Part shown: one piece after another, positions 38,816 through 47,676 of the stretch
Layout: every line of letters begins with the position of its first letter
Numbering within the stretch: the first letter of the stretch is position 1
Assembly (NCBI RefSeq): GCF_023498005.1
Contig: NZ_CP097289.1
Location: 2,666,001-2,730,000 of the forward strand
Direction: 5' to 3'
DNA: 64,000 bases
DNA from: Streptomyces durmitorensis
GTDB lineage: Bacteria; Actinomycetota; Actinomycetes; Streptomycetales; Streptomycetaceae
The notes under the pieces: model-generated
What the model was told of the DNA's origin: nothing
Database searches by the model: none
What the model saw: only the letters and a program-made list of their open reading frames with translations
Program-made: the position numbers and the translations under genes

Positions 38816-38859
38816 GGCGGGGTGACTCCACAACGTAAAAGGGGATCGGCCGCAAGAAA

Positions 38860-38904
38860 CGGCCGGACAACAGCCCACCAGTCTACGTGGGTGTTGTCCG
38901 GCCG
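38860..38904 (-). terminator. Long hairpin between the APC permease and methyltransferase genes
   Basis: Arms at 38860-38878 and 38887-38904 (CGGCCGGACAAC...GTTGTCCGGCCG, one bulge) form an 18-bp stem with an 8-base loop. It should end transcription from the permease gene. Confidence 0.8.
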
Positions 38905-38970
38905 CTCGCCAACCTCCGGGTCAGTTCACCAACCGCCGGGTCGGCAGGAATCAGCAGGAATCAGCAGGCG

Positions 38971-41049
38971 TCAGGACTTCTTGCCGTTGCCGCCACCGTG
39001 GCCGCCGCCGTTGCTCGGCTCCTTCGCGCGCTTCTCCACCGGGCCCCGCCGCACCGCACCCGGCGCATTCCACTCCGACCGCTTCCGGGCCCGCTTCTTC
39101 GCGGCCTCGGAGGAGTCCAGCTGGTAGGGGACCGACGTCACCATCACGCCCGGCGTGAAGAGCAGACGGCCCTTGAGCCTGAGCGCGCTCTGGTTGTGCA
39201 GCAGGTGCTCGTACCAGTGGCCCACCACGTACTCCGGGATGATCACGCTGACCACGTCCCGCGGGCTCTCCTTGCGGAGCCCCTTGACGTACTCGATGAT
39301 CGGCCGCGTGATCTCGCGGTAGGGCGAGTCGAGGATCTTCAGCGGGACGGTGATGCCGCGCCGCTCCCACTCGGCCCGCAGGGCCTTGGTCTCCGCCGGG
39401 TCGACGTTGATGCTCAGCGCTTCGAGCGTGTCCGAGCGCATCAGCTTGGCGTAGGCGAGGGCGCGCAGCGTCGGGCGGTGGATCTTGGAGACCAGGACGA
39501 TGGAGTGCACCCGCGACGGGCGCACGCTGTCGTCGGACGGGGTGTCCGGGGCGGCGATCTCCTCGGCGACGCGGTCGTAGTGACGGCGGATCGCGGACAT
39601 CGTCGCGTAGAAGATCACCATGCCGAGCAGGGCGACCCAGGCGCCGTGCGTGAACTTCGTGACGAGTACGACGACCAGGACCATGCCCGTGAAGAAGGCG
39701 CCGAAGGTGTTGATCGCCCGCGAGCGGATCATGTGGCGCCGCTTGGCCTGGTCCTTCTCCTTGCGCAGATGGCGGTTCCAGTGCCGGACCATGCCGATCT
39801 GGCTGAGCGTGAAGGAGACGAAGACGCCGACGATGTAGAGCTGGATCAGACGGGTCGAGTCCGCGCCGTAGATGACGACGAGCAGGGCCGCGGCGCCCGC
39901 GAGCAGCACGATGCCGTTGGAGAAGGCGAGCCGGTCGCCGCGGGTGTGCAGCTGGCGCGGCAGGTAGCGGTCCTGCGCGAGGATCGAGCCGAGCAGCGGG
40001 AAGCCGTTGTACGCCGTGTTGGCCGCGAGGAACAGGACCAGCGCGGTAGCCGCGGCGAGCACGATGAAGAGGAAGCTGCCGTTGCCGAAGACGGCCTCGG
40101 CGACCTGGGAGATCACCGGGTTCTGGACGTAGTCGGAACCGACCGGGACGCCGTTGTGGAACAGGTCCTTGCCCGGATACTCGGCCATGCGGACCTTGGT
40201 CATCATGGCCAGCGCGATGATGCCGCAGAACATGGTGACGGCCAGGGCGCCCATCAGGGCCAGGGTGCTCGCCGCGTTCTTGCTCTTGGGCTTGCGGAAG
40301 GCCGGGACGCCGTTGCTGATCGCCTCGACGCCGGTGAGCGCGGCACATCCCGAGGAGAAGGCCCGTAGGAGCAGGAAGACAAGGGCGAAGCCCGCCAGGC
40401 CCCCGTGCTCCGGCTTGATCTCGTAGTCCGCGGTGGGCGCCTTCATCGTCTCGTCGAGGACGATGCCGCGGAAGGCACCCCAGGCGATCATGATGAAGAC
40501 GCCGGCGACGAAGACGTACGTCGGGATGGCGAAGAGCTTCCCGGACTCCTTCACTCCGCGCAGGTTCATCACCGTCAGAAGCACGATGACGGCGACGGCG
40601 CAGAGCACCTTGTGCTCGACGACGAACGGGATCGCCGAGCCGAGGTTCTCGATGCCCGAGGAGATCGACACGGCCACGGTCAGGACGTAGTCGACGAGCA
40701 GGGCGCTCGCGACGGTGAGTCCGGCCTTGGGGCCGAGGTTGGTGTTGGCGACCTCGTAGTCGCCACCACCACTCGGGTAGGCGTGCACGTTCTGCCGGTA
40801 CGACGCGACGACGGTGAACATCAGCACGACGACCGCGACAGCGATCCAGGGGCTGAAGTGGTACGCCGACACACCCGCGATCGAGAGGACGAGGAGCACT
40901 TCGCCCGGCGCATAGGCCACGGAGGAGAGCGGGTCGGACGCGAACACGGGTAGAGCGATGCGCTTCGGCAGGAGGGTTTCTCCGAGCCGGTCGCTGCGCA
41001 GTGCGCGCCCGATGAGGATCCGTTTGGGCACGTCGGTCAGTTTGGACAC
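38971..41049 (-). CDS. APC-superfamily amino acid permease with C-terminal cytosolic domain
   Basis: A 692-residue membrane protein. The N-terminus LPKRIALPVFASDPLSSVAYAPGE is the signature of the APC subgroup that includes KUP-like/amino acid permeases of actinobacteria. About 12 hydrophobic segments span residues 45-480, followed by a 200-residue soluble tail (VHSIVLVSKIHRPTLRALAYAK...) of UspA-like appearance and a basic Gly-rich end. Substrate unknown. GTG 41049 chosen because homologous proteins start at SKLTDVPKRILIGRAL. It is upstream of the RNA methyltransferase gene but separated from it by a strong hairpin. Confidence 0.88.
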   Translation of the reverse strand: MSKLTDVPKRILIGRALRSDRLGETLLPKRIALPVFASDPLSSVAYAPGEVLLVLSIAGVSAYHFSPWIAVAVVVLMFTVVASYRQNVHAYPSGGGDYEVANTNLGPKAGLTVASALLVDYVLTVAVSISSGIENLGSAIPFVVEHKVLCAVAVIVLLTVMNLRGVKESGKLFAIPTYVFVAGVFIMIAWGAFRGIVLDETMKAPTADYEIKPEHGGLAGFALVFLLLRAFSSGCAALTGVEAISNGVPAFRKPKSKNAASTLALMGALAVTMFCGIIALAMMTKVRMAEYPGKDLFHNGVPVGSDYVQNPVISQVAEAVFGNGSFLFIVLAAATALVLFLAANTAYNGFPLLGSILAQDRYLPRQLHTRGDRLAFSNGIVLLAGAAALLVVIYGADSTRLIQLYIVGVFVSFTLSQIGMVRHWNRHLRKEKDQAKRRHMIRSRAINTFGAFFTGMVLVVVLVTKFTHGAWVALLGMVIFYATMSAIRRHYDRVAEEIAAPDTPSDDSVRPSRVHSIVLVSKIHRPTLRALAYAKLMRSDTLEALSINVDPAETKALRAEWERRGITVPLKILDSPYREITRPIIEYVKGLRKESPRDVVSVIIPEYVVGHWYEHLLHNQSALRLKGRLLFTPGVMVTSVPYQLDSSEAAKKRARKRSEWNAPGAVRRGPVEKRAKEPSNGGGHGGGNGKKS

Positions 41050-41110
41050 GCAGAGGATCGTAAGCGTTCGAATGGGTGCCCGCCCACCCACCACCCCCTA
41101 ACTGCTCCGG

Positions 41111-43405
41111 TTAGCCACGACGCGCCGCCCCGGGCTCCGCCCAATGCCCGGAAAGCGGACGCTCATCGGTGGCCTCCGGTGCTTCTGGCACCTCCCCCGC
41201 CCCATGCCGCCCGTACCGCTCGGCCGCCCGCTCCTCGGCACGCAGGATCGCGCGGGACGGCCACCAGGTGGCACGCCCGAGCAGCAGCAGCGCCGCCGGC
41301 AGAATCATGATGCGGATCACGAACGCGTCGAGCAGGACGGCCGCCGCGAGGACGAAGCCCATCTGCTTCATCTCCAGGATGTGCAGCATCACGAAGCTCG
41401 CGAAGACGGTGACCATGACGATCGCCGCGCTGGTGACGACCTTGGCCGACGAGCTGATGCCCTGGATGACGGCCTGTCGGGTGGGTACGCCGTTCAGCGC
41501 GGCCTCCCGGATCCGGCTGACCACGAACACCTGGTAGTCCATCGAGAGCCCGAAGAGGATCACGAAGAGGAAGAGCGGCACCCGTGATGAGATCCCGTCG
41601 AGCGAGATGAACGAGAGCAGTTCCTCGGCCCACTTGCCCTGGAAGACCAGGACGAGCAGCCCGAGCGCGGACGCGGCGGAGAGCAGGTTGAGCACGATGC
41701 CGAGCAGTCCGAGGACGACGGAGCGGAACGCGATGACCGTCATGGCGAAGGTCATCAGGAGCAGGAAGCCGAGGACGAGCGGCAGCTTCTGGTTCTGGTG
41801 CTCCACGTAGTCGGTGCCGCGCGGCACCTCGCCGGTGACGGCCGTCTCGACGCCGGGCAGCTTGCCGACGGTCGCGGGGAGATGGTCGTGGCGCAGGTGG
41901 TCGAGCGAGTCCTCGGCCTTCTTCGAGTACGTCGGGTGCGGGGCGTTCAGCTCCAGGGCGGTGGTCCGCCGGTCCTTCGAGGCGCGCAAGAGCGGAGCAC
42001 CGGAGGGGTGCGAGAAGAGCGGGTCGGCCTTCGCCCTGCGGTCCAGAGCCGTCAGGGCCTCGCGCACCTCACCGGCCTGCGAGGCCTCGGCCCGCACCAC
42101 GACGAGGTGCCGGACGCGCTGCTCCGGGAAGGCTTCGAGCAGCCTGTCGTACCCCTTCATCGCCTCGATGTCGCGCGAGAAGCTGTCCCGCGCCGGGTTC
42201 TTGAGGTTCATGTTCAGTGCGGGCAGCGCGAGCCCCAGCATGACGAGGACCGACAGGCACAGGGTGAGCGCGGGGCGCTTGCGGGCGGGCGCGAGCAGGG
42301 CGTTCCACGCGCGGCCCGGCTTCTTCTCGCCGTACGCCGCGCGGACCGGCTTGCCCCGCGCGATCCGCTTGGCGGCGCGGCGCTCCGTACGGCGGCCGAG
42401 CTTGACCAGGAGCGCGGGCAGCACCGTCACCGAGCTGACCACGGCGACGGCGACGACCAGGATGGTGCCGGTGGCGAGGGAGTCGAAGATGACGTCACGG
42501 GCCAGGAAGAGCGCGGTGGTGGAGACGATCACGGCGAGCCCGGAGACCACGATGGCGCGACCCGCCGTCGCGGCGGCGGCCTCGACCAGGGCCTCGGAGG
42601 TGAGGCGGCCGCCCGCGCGGGCCCGCTCCTCGCGTTCGCGCTTGAGGTAGAAGAGCGTGTAGTCGACTCCGACGGCCATGCCGATGAGCAGGATCATGCT
42701 CATCCCGACGCCGGTGTCGGGCAGCAGGTGCGAGGCCAGCATCGCCAGGCCCATCGTCGCCATGATCGAGGTGACGGCGAGTAGCAGCGGTACGCCGACC
42801 ATGATCACCGAGCCGAAGACCAGCGCGAGCGTGATCAGCGTGACGGGCAGCGTGATCGCCTCGGAGAACTGCAGGTCCTTGTCGCGCTGGTCATCGACGC
42901 CCTTGCTCACGGAGGCGTCACCGGTCTCCTCGATGACCAGGTCCGGGTGGGCCTTCGCGGCCGCCTCGGTCTGGGCCTGGACCGGGGGCACCGTCTCCTG
43001 GTCCTTCTGCTCGGAGCCGTTCAGCTCCACCTGGACCCGCAGGACCCGTCCGTCGGCCGATTCGACCGGCGGCGCCACCGACGCGACCTCGGGCAGCGAC
43101 TTCATCCGGGCGGTGATGTCCTTGACGGCGGCGTCGGCGGCCCTCTCGTCGAGCGGCCCCGACTCGGCGCGGATCAGCACCTGTTCCGTGGACCGCAGCT
43201 GGACACCGCCCTCGGTCGCCAGGGCTTCGGCGCGGCCGGCCTCCCCGACGCGGAAGTCCTCCGACGTGGCGCTGTTCATGCCGACGGCGATGCCGCCCCC
43301 CAGGCAGAGCACCACGAACACCAGCCACCCGACGATCGCGCGCCCTGGGTGCAGCGCGCTCCATCGGGCCACGCGCACCGTGACCGATCGCTTCCTCATG
43401 ACCAT
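41111..43405 (-). CDS. MMPL/RND-family transporter
   Basis: A 764-residue membrane protein with the MMPL pattern: one N-terminal membrane helix (near 20-40), a periplasmic-type domain, a membrane bundle with GMAVGVDYTLFYLKREREE, a second extracytoplasmic domain, and a second bundle with LFGLSMDYQVFVVSRIREA. MMPL proteins export lipids, polyketides or drugs with proton drive. Its start is 166 bases from a divergent small HTH regulator gene and shares duplicated operator-like sites with it. ATG 43405 with AAGGGGCGGGG upstream; a second ATG lies two codons later. Confidence 0.92.
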   Translation of the reverse strand: MVMRKRSVTVRVARWSALHPGRAIVGWLVFVVLCLGGGIAVGMNSATSEDFRVGEAGRAEALATEGGVQLRSTEQVLIRAESGPLDERAADAAVKDITARMKSLPEVASVAPPVESADGRVLRVQVELNGSEQKDQETVPPVQAQTEAAAKAHPDLVIEETGDASVSKGVDDQRDKDLQFSEAITLPVTLITLALVFGSVIMVGVPLLLAVTSIMATMGLAMLASHLLPDTGVGMSMILLIGMAVGVDYTLFYLKREREERARAGGRLTSEALVEAAAATAGRAIVVSGLAVIVSTTALFLARDVIFDSLATGTILVVAVAVVSSVTVLPALLVKLGRRTERRAAKRIARGKPVRAAYGEKKPGRAWNALLAPARKRPALTLCLSVLVMLGLALPALNMNLKNPARDSFSRDIEAMKGYDRLLEAFPEQRVRHLVVVRAEASQAGEVREALTALDRRAKADPLFSHPSGAPLLRASKDRRTTALELNAPHPTYSKKAEDSLDHLRHDHLPATVGKLPGVETAVTGEVPRGTDYVEHQNQKLPLVLGFLLLMTFAMTVIAFRSVVLGLLGIVLNLLSAASALGLLVLVFQGKWAEELLSFISLDGISSRVPLFLFVILFGLSMDYQVFVVSRIREAALNGVPTRQAVIQGISSSAKVVTSAAIVMVTVFASFVMLHILEMKQMGFVLAAAVLLDAFVIRIMILPAALLLLGRATWWPSRAILRAEERAAERYGRHGAGEVPEAPEATDERPLSGHWAEPGAARRG

Positions 43406-43438
43406 CCCCGCCCCTTCGTCAACCACTGACCTTCATGT

Positions 43439-43546
43439 GTAAGTGGAGACTGACAGGTGAAGGAACAAGCCGTCAACTGTCATTCGATGCTGTGCGGGCG
43501 CGGATTGACAGTGGATCCCGTCATGCGTAAGTCTTGGCTGACAGGT
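43439..43546. promoter_or_regulatory. Divergent promoter with a duplicated operator-like site
   Basis: GTAAGT-N5-CTGACAGGT occurs twice in direct orientation, at 43439-43458 and 43527-43546. A plus-strand promoter TTGACA (43505-43510), 17 bases, TAAGTC (43528-43533) overlaps the second copy. On the minus strand TTGACG near 43480 is spaced for the MMPL gene, with the first copy over its -10 region. One repressor, probably the adjacent HTH protein, could control both genes. Confidence 0.6.
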
Positions 43547-43571
43547 TTCGGGACCAGCGAGAAGGCGGGCC

Positions 43572-43901
43572 ATGGACAGCGAAGAGCTGCTCGCCTTCCT
43601 CTCCGCGGTGGGCCACGCCCAGCGGATCCGGATCATCACCGAGCTCGCCCCGGGGCAGCTGTACGTCAGCGAACTGGCGCGGCGGCTCGGTGTCTCCCGG
43701 CCCCTGCTCTACATGCACCTCGAACGTCTGGAGAAGGCCGGTCTCGTCGTCGGCCGCCTGGAGCTCTCCGACGACGGCAAGGCGCTCAAGTACTTCGAAC
43801 TGGCGCCGTTCGACGTGCGATTGAACGTGGACACGATCCTCGCGGCCGTCCGGCAGGACGCGTCGGACGAGGTCGGACAGCACTCATCAGAGGGGTCTTA
43901 A
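43572..43901 (+). CDS. ArsR-like winged-helix transcriptional regulator
   Basis: A 109-residue protein with a winged HTH: LLAFLSAVGHAQRIRIITELAPGQLYVSELARRLGVSRPLLYMHLERLEKAGLV. There is no clear metal-binding cysteine set, so the effector is unknown. It is divergent from the MMPL transporter gene and likely regulates it and itself through the two GTAAGT-N5-CTGACAGGT sites. The stop overlaps the next start (TAATG). Confidence 0.88.
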   Translation: MDSEELLAFLSAVGHAQRIRIITELAPGQLYVSELARRLGVSRPLLYMHLERLEKAGLVVGRLELSDDGKALKYFELAPFDVRLNVDTILAAVRQDASDEVGQHSSEGS

Positions 43902-44140
43902 TGGACGACGTGATCATCCCGGTCGCCTTCTTCCTGATACTCGCCGGCGCGGTCGTGTCGGTGGCCTACTTCCAGTCGCAGCGCAACCGCGAGCGCGACC
44001 GCCAGTACGCCGAGGCGATGGACCACTACCGCGAGGTCGTCGAGCGCGCCAGGTCCGAGCAGGAGTCGACCCGGTTGCAGCTCGTCGAGCTGGGCCACCG
44101 GCTCAAGACCGTCGAGGGCCTGCTGCGCAGCGTGGACTGA
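43901..44140 (+). CDS. Small membrane-anchored hypothetical protein
   Basis: A 79-residue protein. Residues 5-24 (IIPVAFFLILAGAVVSVAYF) form one membrane helix, followed by a charged coiled-coil-like tail (RNRERDRQYAEAMDHYREVVERARSEQ to the end). The start overlaps the regulator stop, so it is co-translated with it. No family recognised. Confidence 0.75.
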   Translation: MDDVIIPVAFFLILAGAVVSVAYFQSQRNRERDRQYAEAMDHYREVVERARSEQESTRLQLVELGHRLKTVEGLLRSVD

Positions 44141-44291
44141 GCCCGTGCCGGTTGCGTGCCGGCTGCACGCGCACCGGCAGGTGCACAGGGGTGCCCTCCG
44201 CGGACCGCGCGTGTGTAGCTTGGGCGTCGGTCTGAGACGCTTTTACCGTTCAGCCTGAGCAAAAAGTATTGACACAGCCGGAAGGACGGGC

Positions 44292-44960
44292 GTGCACATC
44301 GTCATCATGGGCTGCGGGAGAGTCGGATCCGCTCTCGCGCAGACCCTGGAACAACAGGGGCACACGGTCGCCGTGATCGACCAGGACCCCACCGCCTTCC
44401 GCCGCCTGGGCTCCGGCTTCGGCGGCCGCCGTGTCACCGGTATCGGCTTCGACCAGGACACCCTGCGCGAGGCCGGCATCGAGGAGGCGGGCGCCTTCGC
44501 CGCGGTGAGCAGCGGCGACAACTCGAACATCATCGCCGCCCGGGTGGCCCGCGAGATGTTCGGCATCGAGAACGTCGCGGCCCGCATCTACGACCCGCGC
44601 CGCGCCGAGGTCTACCAGCGCCTGGGCATCCCCACCGTCGCCACGGTCCGCTGGACCGCCGACCAGATGCTGCGCAGGCTGCTGCCCTCCGGGGCCGAGC
44701 CGCTGTGGCGCGACCCCACCGGCGGCGTACAGCTCGCCGAGGTGCACGCGTCCGCGTCCTGGATCGGCCACAAGATCAGTGAGCTCCAGGAGGAGACCGG
44801 CGTCCGCGTGGCCTTCCTCACCCGGCTGGGCGAGGCGGTCCTGCCGACCTCCCAGACGGTGCTCCAGGAGGGCGACCTGGTGCACGTGATGATGCGCACG
44901 GACGAGGTCGAGAAGGTCGAAGCGGCGTTCGCCGAAGGCCCCGAGGAAGGCGGTCACTGA
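44292..44960 (+). CDS. TrkA-family potassium uptake regulatory protein
   Basis: A 222-residue RCK protein. It has an N-terminal Rossmann domain with MGCGRVGSALA (6-16) and the acidic nucleotide-binding residue in VIDQDP, then a C-terminal TrkA-C domain (about 135-210). It binds NAD(H)/ATP and gates a Trk/Ktr channel. GTG 44292 with GGAAGGA upstream. It overlaps the second TrkA gene by one base (TGATG), so the two subunits are made together. No Trk/Ktr membrane subunit is nearby. Confidence 0.92.
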   Translation: MHIVIMGCGRVGSALAQTLEQQGHTVAVIDQDPTAFRRLGSGFGGRRVTGIGFDQDTLREAGIEEAGAFAAVSSGDNSNIIAARVAREMFGIENVAARIYDPRRAEVYQRLGIPTVATVRWTADQMLRRLLPSGAEPLWRDPTGGVQLAEVHASASWIGHKISELQEETGVRVAFLTRLGEAVLPTSQTVLQEGDLVHVMMRTDEVEKVEAAFAEGPEEGGH

Positions 44961-45637
44961 TGAGGGTCGCCATTGCCGGAGCAGGCGCGGTGGGTCGTTC
45001 CATCGCCGGTGAGCTCCTGGAGAACGGGCACGAGATTCTGCTCATCGACAAGGCGCCGACCGCCATCTCGGTCGAGCGCGTCCCGCAGGCCGAGTGGCTG
45101 CTCGCCGACGCCTGCGAGATCACCTCGCTCGACGAGGCGGCGCTCCAGCGCTGCAACGTGGTGATCGCCGCGACCGGTGACGACAAGGTCAACCTCGTCG
45201 TCTCGCTGCTCGCGAAGACCGAGTACGGCGTCCCGCGGGTCGTCGCCCGCGTGAACAACCCCAAGAACGAGTGGCTCTTCAACGAGTCCTGGGGTGTCGA
45301 CGTCGCCGTCTCGACCCCGCGTCTGATGTCCGCGCTCGTCGAGGAGGCGGTGAGCGTCGGCGATCTCGTCCGGCTGCTCCGCTTCAGCCACGGCGACGCG
45401 AACCTCGTCGAGCTGACCCTGCCGCCCGAGTCGGCCCTCGCGGGCACGCAGGTCGGCGACGTCCAGTGGCCCGAGGACACCTCGCTCGTGACGATCATCC
45501 GCGGCACGCGCGTCCTCGCGCCGACCGCCGATGATTCCCTTGAGGCGGGGGACGAGTTGCTGTTCGTCGCGGCGCAAGCGCGGGAGGAACAGCTGGAGGA
45601 TCTGCTTTCCGTGCGCCGTGAGGACGCGGCGAGCTAG
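44960..45637 (+). CDS. TrkA-family potassium uptake regulatory protein, second paralogue
   Basis: A 225-residue RCK protein with Rossmann motif AGAGAVGRSIA (6-16), VLTIDK-like acidic turn (LLIDKAP) and TrkA-C domain (about 140-215, ending LEAGDELLFVAA). It is the partner of the preceding gene, probably in a hetero-oligomeric ring. A strong bidirectional terminator follows 12 bases after the stop. Confidence 0.92.
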   Translation: MRVAIAGAGAVGRSIAGELLENGHEILLIDKAPTAISVERVPQAEWLLADACEITSLDEAALQRCNVVIAATGDDKVNLVVSLLAKTEYGVPRVVARVNNPKNEWLFNESWGVDVAVSTPRLMSALVEEAVSVGDLVRLLRFSHGDANLVELTLPPESALAGTQVGDVQWPEDTSLVTIIRGTRVLAPTADDSLEAGDELLFVAAQAREEQLEDLLSVRREDAAS

Positions 45638-45649
45638 CGCTGCTTGTAC

Positions 45650-45693
45650 GCAGATGAGGGGGCACCCGGAAGTTCGGGCGCCCCCTCATCTGC
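45650..45693. terminator. Bidirectional terminator between convergent genes
   Basis: 19-bp arms (45650-45668 and 45675-45693, GCAGATGAGGGGGC paired with GCCCCCTCATCTGC, one mismatch) with a 6-base loop. It sits between the trkA pair and the convergent DUF3159 gene. Confidence 0.85.
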
Positions 45694-45730
45694 GGGTTCG
45701 TCGTGGCTGGTCGCGCAGTTCCCCGCGCCC

Positions 45731-46453
45731 CTATCGGGGCGCGGCCTTGCGCTCCTCCTCCGCCTTCTCTGCGGCCTCCATCTCGGCGAACACGTCGATC
45801 GGCGGCGGCGCCTTCGCGAGGAAGACCCAGGTCAGCCAGACGGCGAGCAGGAACGGCGGGATCTTCAGGGCGATCAGGACCCAGCCGAACTGCGTCGTGT
45901 CCCCCCACCAGTAGAGCGGGAAAAGGATCGCGCACTTGGCGAGCAGGATCAGGCCCCAGGCCCAACTGGCCTTCGTGTACGCCTTCTTGCGGCCTGGGTT
46001 GCGGGTCCGCCAGGAGAGGTTCTCCTTGAAGACCGGGCCGAGGATCAGGCCGATCAGCGGGACACCGGCGATGGCCGTGATGATGTAGGCGAGGGCGAGG
46101 CCCAGGGTGTAGAGCATGCCCGGCAGATAGAAGTCCTTGGCGTTGCCGGTCATCATCGCGAAGACCACACCGAAGGCCACACCGAAGACGCCGCTGAAGG
46201 CGTGCTTGACGGTGCCCTTCATGACCAGGCGGACCACCACGAGCACCAGGGACACCGCGAGGGCCGCGATGGCCGACATGTGCAGGTCCTTGTTGATCGT
46301 GAAGATGGTCACGAAGAGGAGGCCGGGGACGACGGTCTCCACCATGCCCCGAACGCCGCCGAAGGCCTCGAAGAGCGCGGCCTCGGTCACGGCCCTGGAA
46401 TCGTCGTCCTGATCCGTGGTTCCCTGGTCCGTCGGCTTGTCGAGGGACGTCAC
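45731..46453 (-). CDS. DUF3159 membrane protein
   Basis: A 240-residue protein with about six membrane segments. It has the DUF3159 features ALFEAFGGVRGMVETVVPGLLFV near residue 27, a central GMLYTLGLALAYIITAIAGVP and an Arg/Lys-rich KKAYTKASWAW loop. Function unknown. The charged C-terminus (MEAAEKAEEERKAAPR) is cytosolic. GTG 46453 follows the OB-fold gene by 3 bases, a two-gene operon that is common in Streptomyces. Confidence 0.9.
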   Translation of the reverse strand: MTSLDKPTDQGTTDQDDDSRAVTEAALFEAFGGVRGMVETVVPGLLFVTIFTINKDLHMSAIAALAVSLVLVVVRLVMKGTVKHAFSGVFGVAFGVVFAMMTGNAKDFYLPGMLYTLGLALAYIITAIAGVPLIGLILGPVFKENLSWRTRNPGRKKAYTKASWAWGLILLAKCAILFPLYWWGDTTQFGWVLIALKIPPFLLAVWLTWVFLAKAPPPIDVFAEMEAAEKAEEERKAAPR

Positions 46454-46456
46454 CGG

Positions 46457-46855
46457 CTACTCCCGTCCGAGGGGTCTGAGTTCGTATTTCGGGTTGAAGA
46501 GCACCCGGCGGCCCCTGCTCATCGAGACCCTGCCGGACGCGATCAGCCTGCGCCCCGGCTCTATGCCCACGATGGAGCGCCTGCCGAGCCACACCACGTC
46601 CAGTGCCGCGGAGCCGTCGAACAGCTCCGCCTCCAGGGCGGGGACCCCGGCGCGTGGCCGCAGGGTGACCGTGCGCAAGGTACCAGTAACCGTGACTATC
46701 TGGCGGTCGTGGCAGTCTCCGATGCGGGTGCACCCGGCCGTTTCTGCGTCCTCACGCAGCTCTTCCGACTCCAGATCCTCCTGGGAGGAGGACAGCCGGT
46801 CGAGCATGCGCCGGAAGCGGCCTGCCGGCTTCTCGGAACCAGGAACAGCACTCAT
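46457..46855 (-). CDS. OB-fold nucleic-acid-binding domain protein
   Basis: A 132-residue protein. The C-terminal part (about 48-125) is an OB fold: QIVTVTGTLRTVTLRP, ALEAELFDGSAALDVVWLGRRSIVGIEPGRRLIASGRV. The N-terminus is charged. Such proteins occur upstream of DUF3159 genes; role unknown. Stop and next start are 3 bases apart. Confidence 0.88.
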   Translation of the reverse strand: MSAVPGSEKPAGRFRRMLDRLSSSQEDLESEELREDAETAGCTRIGDCHDRQIVTVTGTLRTVTLRPRAGVPALEAELFDGSAALDVVWLGRRSIVGIEPGRRLIASGRVSMSRGRRVLFNPKYELRPLGRE

Positions 46856-46944
46856 ACAGGAAGCGTACCGGGGGTCGCCGACAGCGCCGCAATGGGTGCG
46901 CTCATCTGTGCTTATGCCCGCTCAGCCCCCACTCGACCCTTGAC

Positions 46945-47676
46945 TCATCGCTCGAACCTGTAACCCATTCCAGGCTCGGTGATGAAGTGCCGCGGATGCG
47001 CCGGGTCCGCCTCCAGCTTGCGGCGCAGCTGTGCCATGTAGACGCGCAGGTAGTTCGTCTCCGTACCGTACGAAGGGCCCCAGACCTCCTGGAGCAGCTG
47101 CTTCTGGCTGACCAGGCGCCCTGTGTTGCGCACCAGGACTTCGAGCAGATGCCACTCGGTGGGCGTCAGGCGTACGTCGCGTCCGTCGCGGTTGACCTTC
47201 TTGGCGGCCAGGTCGACCGTGAAGTCCTCCGTGTCCACCATCACGTCGTCCTCGCCCGCTCCGGTGGGCTCCGCCCTGCGGATGGAGGCACGGAGCCGGG
47301 CCAGGAGCTCGTCCATGCCGAAGGGCTTGGTGACGTAGTCGTCGGCGCCCGCGTCGAGCGCCTCGACCTTCTCGTCCGAGCTGTGCCGCGCGGAGAGCAC
47401 CAGGATCGGTACGCGCGTCCAGCCGCGCAGGCCCCTGATGACCTCGACCCCGTCCATGTCGGGCAGACCGAGGTCCAGCACGATCACGTCGGGGTGGCGG
47501 GCGGCGGCGAGCTGGAGCGCGGTGGCTCCGTCCGGGGCCGCGTCCACGTCGTACTTGCGCGCCTTCAGGTTGATCACGAGGGCGCGTACGATCTGCGGCT
47601 CGTCGTCGACCACGAGCACCCGGGTCATCTGTACCTGCCTTTCGGGCTTCTGGGTCTTGTCGCTGGTGGCGGTCAT
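46945..47676 (-). CDS. kdpE: KdpE-type response regulator
   Basis: A 243-residue OmpR-family regulator. The receiver domain has VVDDE, phospho-acceptor D in VIVLDLGLPDMDG, and K in YVTKPFGMDEL. The C-terminal winged helix (LTPTEWHLLEVLVRN to GYRFER) binds DNA. KdpE activates the potassium-uptake kdpFABC operon when phosphorylated by KdpD. ATG 47676 overlaps the kdpD stop (ATGA); an internal ATG at 47628 starts exactly at MTRVLVVDDE. Confidence 0.93.
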   Translation of the reverse strand: MTATSDKTQKPERQVQMTRVLVVDDEPQIVRALVINLKARKYDVDAAPDGATALQLAAARHPDVIVLDLGLPDMDGVEVIRGLRGWTRVPILVLSARHSSDEKVEALDAGADDYVTKPFGMDELLARLRASIRRAEPTGAGEDDVMVDTEDFTVDLAAKKVNRDGRDVRLTPTEWHLLEVLVRNTGRLVSQKQLLQEVWGPSYGTETNYLRVYMAQLRRKLEADPAHPRHFITEPGMGYRFER

